This document shows positions 12,800 through 24,800 of a stretch of DNA of 64,000 nucleotides, one piece after another. Source of the stretch: Apostichopus japonicus (taxonomy: Eukaryota; Echinodermata; Holothuroidea; Aspidochirotida; Stichopodidae); the NCBI RefSeq assembly GCF_037975245.1, contig NC_092563.1, positions 730,001 to 794,000 of the forward strand. The letters run 5' to 3'. How positions within the stretch are numbered: position 1 is the stretch's first letter; each line of letters opens with the position of its first letter. The notes below the pieces were generated by a model. That model was not told the origin of the DNA. It did not search any database and saw only the letters and a program-made list of their open reading frames with translations. The position numbers and the translations under genes are program-made.

Positions 12800-12884
12800 A
12801 TTTTACTGCATGTCAGTTCTGCTTTCACAGCGCCCTGTGAATCAATTGTAAGTTGAAACAGGTCCATCACTGGGAGTCTCATCT

Positions 12885-13095
12885 CACTCGAGTCGCATTT
12901 TCTATTGACTTGACTTTACTCGAGTCAGCAACCTAAAATGACTTGACCAGACTTCTAGAGTCGTCAAACCAAAGTGATTTTACTTTGCTAGAGTCATCTC
13001 ATGAAAATGACTTGATTTGAACCGGACTCGACCGTCACTTGACTCGAGTCAAGGTAAGGACTCGTTTGAAAACAAGGGACTCGAGTAAAGTGAAG
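12885..13095. repeat. Degenerate ACTCGAGTC/ACTTGACT-rich repeat
   Basis: Numerous copies of ACTCGAGTC, GACTTGA and related words in both orientations over about 210 bp. The period is irregular. Probably a decayed satellite or transposon end. Confidence 0.55.
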
Positions 13096-13120
13096 ATCAA
13101 GAATAGGAATCAAAGTTGGA

Positions 13121-13960
13121 GGAGATTTAGTAAAGTCAATCAAATTTGCAGATGATAAAGCAATTGTCAATATTACAGGTATTTAGAGTATAGTGCACGT
13201 CCACTTGAGAGGTTAACCGAAAAATAATCAGAAAATAGCACTAAAGCGACCTACTGTATTGACTCTATATGTGTCATTTAATGAGTCATCATCATCATTC
13301 TGTTTAATGTTTGGATGTTGAAGAGGACGATATAAACTACTGATGGTCTAAAATTCTTGACGATTGGAGGCGATTTCAGGCATTTTAGAAAATCTTGGGC
13401 GAAACGAGAAGATTCCACAGAGAGAGCTGGCAGATGGGTTGCGGAGCACTATGATAATTTCTGAGCTCTTCTAGCTCAAAATCTAAACAGTCATGTATTG
13501 GCAAAAGTTGAAAGTGCTGTGATAGCCCAAGCCATCAGCTATCATATGGTGGGTAGGACATGTCAGGTGAAAAACTTCTACCTATGCTCTAGAGGCCTTG
13601 GAAAGTTACAAGTTGAGTGTGTAAGCCAATGGGAGCATTGTATTTTGATGCGACACCTACAGAAAATAGTCTGCAAAGAATGGTAGATGCCATTAATGGA
13701 GCAGCAGAAAGGTTAAGAATGAGAATCAATGAAACCAAGACAAGGTGATGAGGATTACAAGGAGAGATGGAGCTTAGATGAATGTTTGGAAAGGCAATAG
13801 AACTAATGATGAAGTAGAGCATTTCAACTTGTACATGTGGAGTATATAAACGAAGAATGGAGATTGCAGTAAGGAGATTAGAACTAGAGTTGTTTTATGA
13901 GGGAAAGAAGGGGTACTATTGAGACAAAGTTGACTTGAGTCTGAGGAAATGCAATGTGTA
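13121..13960 (+). pseudogene. Broken non-LTR retrotransposon (LINE) reverse transcriptase fragments
   Basis: 13121-13179 reads GDLVKSIKFADDKAIVNITG, with the FADD form of the reverse transcriptase catalytic motif (Y/F-x-D-D). 13638-13740 reads NSLQRMVDAINGAAERLRM then RINETKTR, the helix that directly follows the FADD motif in LINE polymerases. From 13748, with stops and shifts, MRI-RRDGA and VEHFN resemble the palm-end V-E-x-F-x-Y-L-G segment, and KEIRTR (about 13874-13891) and DLSLRK (about 13932-13949) match later LINE residues. About 450 bp of unrelated sequence separates the first two blocks, which should be adjacent, so the copy was interrupted or rearranged. Stops and frameshifts show it is dead. 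Family assignment beyond non-LTR retrotransposon is not attempted. Confidence 0.65.
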
Positions 13961-15764
13961 TGAAGGAACATTAAATCTGCGATATTTCTCAAATAGCGTT
14001 TTCTTAGCTGTTTGCGATAACTGTTCTTTCGCGTAAAAAATGGTAATTGGCTTAGACATACGTCACGTATCAATCAGATCAGCCAAAAATATCCCTATTG
14101 GTATCTCTTGGCGTTCCATAAATATCTGAAAGGACTTGATCACGCAATGTTTGCGCAAGGTAAGAAAACACAAAACAGTGTGTATATTGTACGGAGGCTT
14201 AGAAAGAACATTGAAAGAACAACTAAAGTAGCGCTGCTAAGCCGTAATTTCGACATATATGCGGTCTCTTTCATTTTCTTACAATGCTCTTTCTGGGCCA
14301 CCGTAAACTAACCTAAACTTACTGTAGGTGGTACCGTACGTTGTTCGTAGACTAGGAAGCTGTACTGTAGTATTCGTCACACACCTAACACTAACAGTAC
14401 ATAGTTACACTGCAACCTAAGTCGAAACAGATACGCATTTTAAGTCAGCGACAAGAGAACAGAAAGAAGTTGACAAATAATTCCGAAGAACTACCGGGGA
14501 GAACTAACAAAAAGAGAGAAGGACAAAATATTGGTTCACACATCACTGACCTTTGTCTTAAAATGAAGTGGTATGGCCTAACCTAAGCCTTGTGCCTAGC
14601 CTGAATGTCTACTTGAACTTAGTGTCTTTCTAACTAAATGTCTTTATAACTTAGTATGGCTTAAGTACTGTAGGCTATTTTAACTTTAACTTAGTGTAAC
14701 TATTTGCTACTGAAGAGTAACATGGGCCTAATGTTAGTTGTAAATGAAGTTAGCTAGCCTAGGCCCCTAACTTCGGATACATTGTGACCAAAGTATACAT
14801 GACTTACGCCTACAACTTACAACTGTACAAAGTGTAACTTGTGTAACATGCATAGGGCTAAGTTAGGCTAAGTGTGGTGCTGTAGGGGACCTTCGCATGT
14901 CCCCTAAAGTTGCATGACATTACTAGGAACTGAAGTTGCCTTGTTAGTAAATTATAAACACTTTATCAATCGCAATTTAAAGCCTCCATGAAAACGGCCA
15001 AAATTGCCACACTGAAACAAGGAAACATTAAGTTTGTAATTTGTATCTTGAGGCACTTTGGATAACTATTCCATCCATTTAGTGGAATTGTACAGTAAAC
15101 TCTGATGCATGTAGTTTTCCTTGCTTCAAGCAGTTTGACACCCAACCTTTGCAAGTATGATTCTTTCTATTTGTAGTGTAATCTGGTCAAACCATGACAT
15201 AAAAAAACTAGGATAGAACTAAACCAGTGAGCAAAATTAGCAACATTGTCATCACAACTATCCTTCACAAGAACCTTAATGCCCTTACTATTGCAAATTT
15301 TCTGTATACCATCATATCATGGTAAAAGGTCTACACTACAGTAGCACTAACAGAATAGGTAATGCAAGAGCATACTAACATTAAAGGTCAATTCATTTTT
15401 TTTGGTCAAAATCTCAGTAAATCAGGTAGAATATTGGTCTCCCGATCAACAAACAAATTGGTAATACCTATTATTTGAGTCAAACTCTGTACAAATTGAA
15501 AAGAACAACTTGATTAAAGTCAGATTGTTTGAGATTAGAACCATGTGCGAGAGCTGCTGACTGGTGGTCAAACGGCTACAACAATTTCAATGTCGAGCGT
15601 AAACCAAGAAATTATCCTACTGTAACTTGTAATTAAAATTGAATGGGTAAAAACAAAATCAATAACCTTTGAAAGAAAGAAGTTGTATTCGTGGCCTACG
15701 TTTAAAGAAATTAATAAGTTATATTGTCACGATAGGAGTGTAAGCTCAGGAGTGTTAACACGTA
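13961..15764. other. Intergenic, no gene seen
   Basis: Non-coding, with many CTTAGTGT/TAACTTAG-type low-complexity words around 14600-14880. Open frames of up to 67 codons are unsupported. The 5' untranslated exon of the downstream receptor gene could lie here or further right but was not located. Confidence 0.35.
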
Positions 15765-15966
15765 GGAGTGTTAGCTCAGAAGTTAAAGCCGGTGCCTTTC
15801 AGTCATAAGGTCCCAAGTTCGAGTCACTCCAAGATTAATGTTTGTCGTCCAGTTTCAGAGTTGTTGACAATTGACAATTCATAATCATGGAATGTGAATC
15901 TAAGAGACTTATTTCTGTCAGCCGGCGGCTTTGATAAGTCAATGATGGCTTCTTCGCGAGTTCGCA
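15765..15966 (+). mobile_element. tRNA-derived SINE, family A copy 1
   Basis: The head is tRNA-like: GGAGTGTTAGCTCAGA resembles a 5' acceptor/D-arm with box A, and AAGTTCGAGTCACTCC is a box B/T-arm with a 3' acceptor complementary to GGAGTG. The body contains GAGTTGTTGACAATTGACAA, ATAATCATGGA, GAATCTAAGAGACT and ends TCTTCGCGAGTTC. The same body motifs occur in reverse orientation at 38616-38800, which shows it is a dispersed family. The RNA polymerase III role of boxes A and B is family knowledge. Confidence 0.75.
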
Positions 15967-17354
15967 GAAGGATCTAAAATCCATACCTAAATACATGCAA
16001 TGCCTACAAGAATGTTAGTTATGAACTGAAGAAATGGAATGTACCATTATACATTAGGGTATTGTTGGGAGATCTTGTATGCTATGGAAATGATCAGCAA
16101 TAACTTCTACCTTGGTTAGAATATCCCCTCTAGACCCTTACCTGTTTATATGTAACACATTTCTGTACTGCATGTTGCTGATAGAGCCACTACATTTTGA
16201 AAGTGCTTATAGTTATAAATTGCTGCAAAATGGATTTGACCTTGTTCAGAAGATCTCGGTGAGGGACAGGAATAATTGGACACCACAAAATTTGACATCA
16301 AGTTGGCAATCTTTGGGCAAAATCTATACATGAGAAGAAACTTTTTTAGTTTGGAAAGTTTTAAACTGAAGGAAACGTTTTGAACTGAAGGAAATAGAAC
16401 TAACAACTTAAGGAAATAAAAAAAACTTTGAGGAAATTTATTCTGTGCAGAGTATTGCTCAATATTTGTACCGGTTGATGTTGTTTCTAACAATTTGCCA
16501 ACATTTTAAACTCCTGATCAAGCTTGATGGTGCAAATTGTGATTTTATTTATTTTTTAAATACAGTTTAGTATTCATTATCATCACAAAAATCTTAGTGT
16601 TCCAGAGATTTCTTAAAAATGCATATTATTTCTGACACATTTTGCTTCTAGATAGATTTGCTTTTTGCACACTTGAAAAAAAGGACCACAAGTGTCAGTA
16701 ATGAAATGAACTTGGTCTCACATTTTAGGTTTTGTCACAGGTCAACTTCATGCAGGAATTATAGAAATTTCATATCAATATGTTGGGGAGACACACTACT
16801 ATTGTTCAATTTTATGCATTGAGCTATGATGCTTGTTTAAAGCCTCAATTTGAGTGCTACTGTCCAAGAACTGCTGACTGTCCCAGAACTTCCGACTTGA
16901 CCCTAGGGGTCATTAAAAGGTTTTTTTCAGAAAGGTATGACATTACAGTACAGTACATGTGCATACATTGTCTCTGTTTTGTGACTAGGGATAGAAGCCA
17001 CTCTCATTTTAAGAAATTTGATACAAAATACAAAATCTGACTTGACAGGAATTTGAACGTGTCAAATTTTTGACTAATCATGTCAATCATTTCAGCCATG
17101 TGTGTCCAGAGGAGTTAGGCTAGCACATAGGTTAGCCCTAGTGTGATAAAGTGTAGACATTGCTTGTTAACCCAACAGAATTCAACGTTCATGATGCATT
17201 GTCATTTGACTTTGTTATGAGCCTGAACAGTCTTTAAATAATGACGTCAAAGAAGTTATTTTACGGCACTAGGAAACCACATGTGCATCTGGGGGTGTCC
17301 CAATAGCTTAGGCCTATAACTTACACCTCACGTCAGGTGGCTATCCAATTTAGT

Positions 17355-17535
17355 TTTAGATTTTTTTTTAATACTTGGAAGACCATTTCAGATGAGAAAA
17401 CCAAAGATTTTTCCTGGATGAAAGAACAAACCTTACTTATAGCTGGTCAGGGTTTGAACCCACAACCTTCGAGGTGTTCGGTTTCATTGCTTCTAATACC
17501 ACAGACAGTATCTACTGGAACATTTTCCTGGATTT
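17355..17535 (-). mobile_element. tRNA-derived SINE-like element on the minus strand
   Basis: Read on the minus strand, TGGTATTAGAAGCAATG resembles box A and GTGGGTTCAAACCCTGACC contains a near-canonical box B. It is followed by about 90 bp of body and an A-rich end (a nine-base A run near 17360-17370). The arrangement and length fit a SINE. No second copy was seen in this window. Confidence 0.5.
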
Positions 17536-17654
17536 ATGTTTGAACGTGTAATTTTCATGGGCTAACTTGTGTCACCTTCATACTTAGTTGTAACGAAGCA
17601 AACCTACTTGGGCAACAGACTTATGGGTAGAGAGAATCGTTATAACTACTCACT

Positions 17655-17900
17655 CCTTTAAGGTAGTGTTGTCATCAAGTGGTTTAGACAATGGACTTGC
17701 GACCTGAGTATTGCAGGTTGGAGTCCTGGCTAAGTCAGTACGTTGTTTCCTTGGGCAAGGCACTTACTCTCCTTTGAGACACTTCATTCTGCAGGTGTAT
17801 AATTGGGAAATAACTTGTAAATACAGTTGGGTGCGCCGGTGTGCGGCTGCACCCTGGAGTGACCTGTGGAGTGATAAATAAATGTGTGCTGAGTTTGTGT
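17655..17900 (+). mobile_element. tRNA-derived SINE, second family
   Basis: AAGTGGTTTAGACAATGGAC resembles box A with D-arm, and GCAGGTTGGAGTCCTGGC carries box B. The following body includes TTGGGCAAGGCACTTACTCT, a phrase typical of SINE bodies in marine animals, and the tail ends GATAAATAAATGTG. It is distinct in sequence from the family at 15765. Confidence 0.65.
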
Positions 17901-18830
17901 CATAGTCTGGTCTATTGCATATCACATTTTGAACATACCTTGTAAATTTGGTAAAATCACTGCATTAATAACTACTTAAATGACTGATCTACTATCAATG
18001 ATAAACAGGAAACAGTCTGTCAGAGAAATTGTGATATTACCTTCCAAGTTAATCAAAATAGCTGACTTTCAGAAAGCAGGAAATGTAGACAATTCATGCA
18101 TGTTTCCTGGTTGGGTTTGTAGGTTTATGATGTGATATATTTGAGTTGATATGATTTGATGATTTTTTGACCAAATTAGACTGGGCTCTTCTCTCATGTT
18201 GTAAGTTTAAGTGAAGCTTCATCAGCAGAAGTCTTAATTTTAGTTGGCATGGGTTATTGACGGTTGTCTGACAATTTGTGGTTAACAAGATTGGATTTAC
18301 ATGGCAGCACTGTAATGTGCTTTGGGCAAACTAAGGTTATGTCCTAATTCTGTATAGGATCTGGTGTGTTAGACTTGTCATTCAGGATAGGCTAATTTAC
18401 AAATACTATGAATTTGTATGAAATTATTTGGATGCAATTCTTCCATTTTCTCAATTCCTTCCAATTTTAATGGAAGTGTTTATTCCACATCTTTTTTGTT
18501 TTCACCTTGGGAAGAAACCTGCAAACACTGCCATATGTTAAAGAGTGTTAAAGTAAGAAATTAACATGTAACAGTGGGGCAAACTTGCTTTGAGGTCGGC
18601 TTAAAATATGCTGGAATAAAAAGTTGAGTGACCATTATTTTGACTTTCCTAGCATATTTTAGTGCAGAACTAGTGACCTGTAGTCAGTCAACAGTTTCTG
18701 TGAGCTGTGATATGTAGTTATATGTTAATCTGTCAATATTCTGGATAAGCTTCCTACCGTCTGTCACTCTCCCGTAAAAGATTGACTTCTTGACTAACAT
18801 TTGATCTCACTTTTTGGTTCACAGATTTTC

Positions 18831-18885
18831 ATGTTTGTAAAGAAACTTCTCTCAGTGGACTACGCCATGTATTCTGTTTTTCAAG
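18831..18885 (+). CDS. LRP12: Receptor exon 1: start codon and first part of signal peptide
   Basis: ATG at 18831 follows an acceptor (TTTTTGGTTCACAG ending 18824). The exon encodes 18 residues ([18 protein letters not shown]) and ends in phase 1 at a GTGGGT donor. A second in-frame ATG (residue 13) would give a shorter, more typical signal peptide (MYSVFQG followed by ILFLYLM). Either start fits and the sequence does not decide between them. Confidence 0.75.
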
Positions 18886-21800
18886 GTGGGTTTTCTTTGA
18901 ATGTATTCACAAGCTTAGCTATTTTAAATGTTTTGAGCTTTTCTGTATTGAATCATAAAATCAAATACCCTTTGATTTATATCCTCTTCTATTTTTATTC
19001 TCTTGTCAGTATTTGTCATGATAACAAATTGCATGTGTACTATTTTGTGTACACTCTCTCAGTGAAAGGTGGAAAATCGCTGTGACTGATTCCACCACGC
19101 TCCTCCCATGCAGCTTAATTTCTATATGTATCAAAAAGTCGTCACATAAACAGGGTGACTAAACAGTCATAGTGTACAGTACAGGGCAAAGTTTTAAAGA
19201 TTATTTTCTGCTTGTGCCTTGAACAACCAGGGTGTACCTTTTGATTGTCCTTGCAGGGCATTTTGGGTTACAAGTCCAAACATAAAGTGTAACAAAGTTA
19301 CAAAGACTGATCAATATGGTAAAGAGCACTGAAGGGAAGATGTGTTGGTATGGGGAATGTGACACCAGTTTAAGGCCTTTATAAACTCCTCTTTGGTTGG
19401 ATCATAGGCCTACCAGTATTTTGTTTTGTATCAGTAACTTTAGAGTAACCGAGGGTGAAAACAATAATATATAAAAAGGTAAAATATAATCAAATTTGAT
19501 GCAAAAAACTAGTCGTACACCTGATGACCTCCAAAGCTGATTTTTAATAGTTGTCTGAACGGGAAATTAATAAAATTGACTAAGTTGGGTACAGTGTACA
19601 CACGGAGGGCTAGGCTTAATGTTACCCCTAATCACTGTGATTGTAGATTGATACAGCACTGATGTATTTTTATGTTTTAAATGAAAAGGAGTTGTAACTT
19701 TGACCAGTTTTCTTGAAATTTAGCTTAAAGAACAGGTAATGGATGAATCAAGCAAAATTACTGTACCTATTGTATTACTTAACAATGGGACTTATTCATT
19801 GTGTTGATTGCAATTATTTGCGTTAAGAAGAGGGAAGGGGGGGGGGGCACCATACTTTACAGCATCAAGTTAGCAATATCCTTAAATAAAAATGCTAATT
19901 CTATGGAAATTCCTTCATTTCCAATGTGCTTAAAAAAAAAAGTGTGCTATAAAAAAAAAAAAAATAAAAAATAATAACCATCTTTTCATGTTGTTTGTAG
20001 TATTACCAATTTTTTCGTTTCATAACTCAGGTGTTTTACTGTCAGAATGAAAGTGCTTTGTGAGTGGTATCACGAGTTAGAAGATGTGTTCCCCTTCTCC
20101 CCCAATTATTGTTTCATAATTTTGTTATATTTTCCTACAACAAAAGGATTTTTTTTAAATGCTTTAACTGGCCTTAACCTGGTTTGATTGTAGTTAAGAA
20201 TAAATTTCAAACTATATACATAGGCTATGAACTTCAATTTGTTGAACAAATTATGATTTACAAGTAACAAACACAAAACAAAAACTGAAGGAAACCAACT
20301 GGATGGACAACCTTAGTTACTGAACCACTGTCCTTTAAGCAACCGCAGAGACGGAGTGAAATTGAGTTTTCATTTGTCGTAAATATTGTGGTTGTTTAAA
20401 TCCAATTAATTTTTCTCTATCTTTTCAGGTATTCTCTTTCTATATCTCATGTGCCAGTGTCATGGAAGTAAGTACAAGTGACTCATGTAGTCTTAAAGTA
20501 TATAATTTTCTTTTCTGGACATTTAACTCTCATTTATTAACCAAAAAAAAGGAGAAATTTTACATTTTACCGGTTCCTAGTAGGGCAAGTTTTTTCAAGA
20601 ATGAAAGTTGTGTAGAACACAGATTGGCATTTTTGTCGTGGGAGGTGTTTTGGGGGAATTTTCATGGTTTTGCTGTCAGGTTACCACCATGCTAGGGGAA
20701 ACCTTGAAATTTGTGACTTTGCAGCCTCTGGATTGGAAGCTAACCTTTGCTGTGGCTTACAATGGCCATGGTACCACTTAAAAACCTTGTTGTTATCCAA
20801 AAGACTGCATTGCCCTCAGTGGTTGACACATGATGATTTTTTGCTGGTCTGCTAGGGATTAGCATTTCATTATGAATGACCTTAAATAAAGAAGAACCTT
20901 GCATAAATCTTTTGCACATGCATGTATGTATATCAGGATGTTATTTTTAACTCCACGTCTCATGCAAATAGACATTACCGACTTAATATGTTGTTTTGAT
21001 TGAGTAACTACGTGCTTGCACATTAGATGTATACTGTCTATATAGGAGCAAACTGTTACTCATTTTGCTGTAGTTTAGATCCCTGAGAGAATACACTTCT
21101 TTTTTCACTGAATCAATCCAAATCCATATCTCACCTGATGAAGGCTCATATTTTTAATCAAATTTTCAGGCTTATGGTTGACTTAGAATTTGACTGAAAA
21201 AGTCTTTTTTTTTTTTCTTTAAAAAATAAATTAACAGGAAAACTAAAGACCAGACACAGTAGAACTTTATGTAATGAAATGAAATTAGCAAATAGACTTG
21301 AATATCTAAAATAACCTTGACTTCATGTTTTGAGTGACGTGGCCTTGATGATTAAAGCTTCAAGTTGAAGCCAGTTTCAAGTAATTTAGATCATTAAATT
21401 GATTAATATAATCACTTAAGTTCTTATTCATGGTGAATTAGTAATTAGTAGGATTAGTTCAAGTTTAGTATTTCCCAAGAGTTAGGAAGCCAACAGAAGC
21501 TCATATTAAATCTTATCAGTGATCATTTTTTCTATTTTTACACAATGGTATATTTCTGTACATTTTTCACCTCCATCAATGATTCCATTTTTACTCCCTC
21601 TCATCCCTGCCCCATATCTTCGCAATAGCCTTGGTGCCGTTCCATTTTGCTCGCTCTGATCAGTCTAATACAGCAGTCTGTCCTTCCGTCTCTGTTAAAT
21701 GTCTGTCTACCTAGGTCTGTTTTTAGTTTCGATTGGCCCGGAAGACTTTTTTACCTACGCAAGCAGTTTGCAGCAGATAATGAAGCAGTTTGTTTGTCTG

Positions 21801-24800
21801 TTCATTATTTTTCTGAATCTTTTCTTGCTTGACAGTTCTTAAATGTGGCGATGGCCAATTAAGTGAACCCTCAGGCTACATCTCCAGTCCAGGCTTTCCC
21901 AATCTTATCACAGCATCTGGAAACTGCAAGTGGAAAATACATCTTGGAACAACAGATTTCTTAACCATCAGGTAACTTAGATATAGTATTTCAATCCCAG
22001 GAAGAGTTTTTTTTTTCTTCTCACAGAACATACAATTTTAGACTTGCTTGTGGTAGACAATATGCCTGAGAGTAAATTAGTTTATGATGGCTTCAAAAAT
22101 GTTAAAAGTTTACCCTAGCAATCAGTCCAAATCTGCAACGCAAATTGTAATTGCAGTCAAAGGGTTGACTGCGTCTGGAAAAAAATTAAATAGAAAATAA
22201 AATATAATTGTTTTTAAGATTGCGTTTCAAATGTTGTGAAGGCCGGTCATATTGAAAGTTGAAGAAGAGAGACATGTTTTTCCTCAACAGAGTTCACATT
22301 TACTGAATTTCGACATGCAAAATGGGGACTTGGGAAAGAGATGTAGTTGATTTAAAAAGGAAAATGTTGTCGCTCATTGCAGTTTAGAGATAAGTAAGAC
22401 CAGTCTCAAAAGTGTACATAGCATGGCTTCATGATAAATATTAATTTGACAAAACTTTCCAGCAGAGCTGCTGCAGTCCAGTCCATCAGGTCTGAGTTAG
22501 ATTCTCAGATCTCCAGGTCTTGAGTCAAGAGAACCTGAGTCCAAACCCTGTCAGAATCCAGCCAGTACTCACAATTAATGTTACTAGTTGTTCAATGATA
22601 TTGGTACCTTGATTGGTTCATCAGCATTATACCATTCACTGTTCTTTTCGTTAAATCCTGTAGGGTCAAAAATGAAGACTACTCCCACCTGAGTTAACTA
22701 TAAATATCTTCCAATGTCAAAAATGATGACATAACATTACAACATAGAAAAAAAAGCAATGTAAAATTATGTTATTATATGTTATTATACTCTGCATTAC
22801 AATCATGCAGTGCCCTACATGGAAATGAAATTGATAAAAGTTAAAAGTTAGATCCATTTGTTACAGAGGTGCAGATAGAGTCAGGACTTGTAGTAAGTAT
22901 TAAGTCAATACAGTCATGCCCAACGGGAAAGAATAACTGAGAGTATGCCCATTTGTTACGCATGTACATGCATCTTGCTAACAGTTATTAACCGATGTTT
23001 ATTAAAGGGTGCCATCCAACCAAGCCCAAAATCAACAGAGGATGTCGTCATATCGGTACTATCTAGAAACATAGGATGTTGCAGTCTATGACTACAGATG
23101 GTTAGGGTACCATGAGTAGATCTCTAGCAGTATACATAAAATTGTTAGGGTACCATGAGTAGATCTCTAGCAGTATACATAAAATCATTAGGGTACCATG
23201 AGTAGATCTCTAGCAGTATACATAAAATCATTAGGGTACCATGAGTAGATCTCTAGCAGTATACATAAGATCGTTAGGGTACCATGAGTAGATCTCTAGC
23301 AGTATACATAAAATCGTTATGGTACCATGAGTAGATCTCTAGCAGTATACATAAAATTGTTAGGGTACCATGAGCAGATATCTAGCAGTATACATAAAAT
23401 CATTAGGGTACCATGAGTAGATCTCTAGCAGTATACATAAGATCGTTAGGGTACCATGAGCAGATCTCTAGCAGTATACATAAAATCGTTAGGGTACCAT
23501 GAGCAGATATCTAGCAGTATACATACAATCATTAGGGTACCATGAGTAGATCTCTAGCAGTATACATAAAATCATTAGGGTACCATGAGCAGATCTCTAG
23601 CAGTATACATAAAATCGTTAGGGTACCATCAGTAGATCTCTAGCAGTATACATAAAATCGTTAGGGTACCATGAGTTGATCTCTAGCAGTACATATATAA
23701 AATTTCGTCAGTAACTATTGCAGCAAAGATCATCTGTAACATATTCTTGAAATTTCAAATCAATCGAACTGTTTTAAGCATGCCAACCTGGTTTTTCCCG
23801 AAAAGAAATGTTTTTGTTCAGCAAAACTGCACGAGCAGAACCAACGCATGTTCGCATTCTTGTGAGTGATTCGTTTGGACTTGTCACTTTAATTCAGTGA
23901 TACGTAAGCGATGCAGAACACTCCCATTAGGACCGATATGATAGCGCCCTCTGTCGAACCGCTCGAGACAGCAATTGACCCCATCGTCTTTCTTGTTAAT
24001 GCTGGAGTTTGTTATCATCTTATTTTTCACTCACATTTATTTAAATTTTCCATGTTCAGTTTTGAGACTTTCGACTTTGCAAGTACTTCAACGCATTCCA
24101 GATTAGCAATCTATCCATCCCTTGGTGTCAATGATAGGACAGGGTACTCCGTATCTGACCCACCAACGTCACCCTATTTTAGTGCCTCACATGGTTCCAC
24201 TATTGTCATCTCTCTGACACTGGAAGCGTCTGATGTTGGTTCCAAATTTAACTTGACCTATATTAGAGGTAAGAATAATAAAATATGTTATTTCATTGCT
24301 AATATTTTTCTCATCAAATTCCCCCCCCCCCCCCCCAATGAAAAAATAGAAAACAAATATAGAAAGAATAGAAAAAGGGAGAAACCTGTTGTGTAAGATA
24401 ATCTTTAAAATACATTAGGTTTGCCATATTAGGACTTTATTCAAAGAGTGTGGTTAAACTCTGTTGCGACAAACTGAAAGTTATATTTTTGTATGCTTCA
24501 TCTTCCAAAAAAACAGTTTCTGTCGACACCAAGACCCAAAAGTTTGCTAGCATCACTACTGTAATACTAAACGAAACAGTGATATTATTTTTAACTGTGC
24601 AATGAGTGTCAAGTAATCGCTGCCTGTTTGTGGAATCAACCAGTCATAATTTAGAGATATTCTCTGATATCATTCTTTCCAAAGGACCAAAGGATCTGTT
24701 ACAGAGCTGTCCCAGCCACCAGTTTAAGTGTAGCAATGGCAAATGCATACTACCCAGCTGGGTGTGTAATGGAGAAAACGAATGTGAAGACGGCTCTGAC

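Noticed and set aside
15765-15835. Functional tRNA gene
   Set aside because: Box A and B are present but the cloverleaf is imperfect and the sequence continues into a body shared with another dispersed copy, so it is a SINE head.
16146-16493. 115-codon minus-strand frame
   Set aside because: No domain recognised, AT-rich composition like its surroundings, and no matching neighbouring exons.
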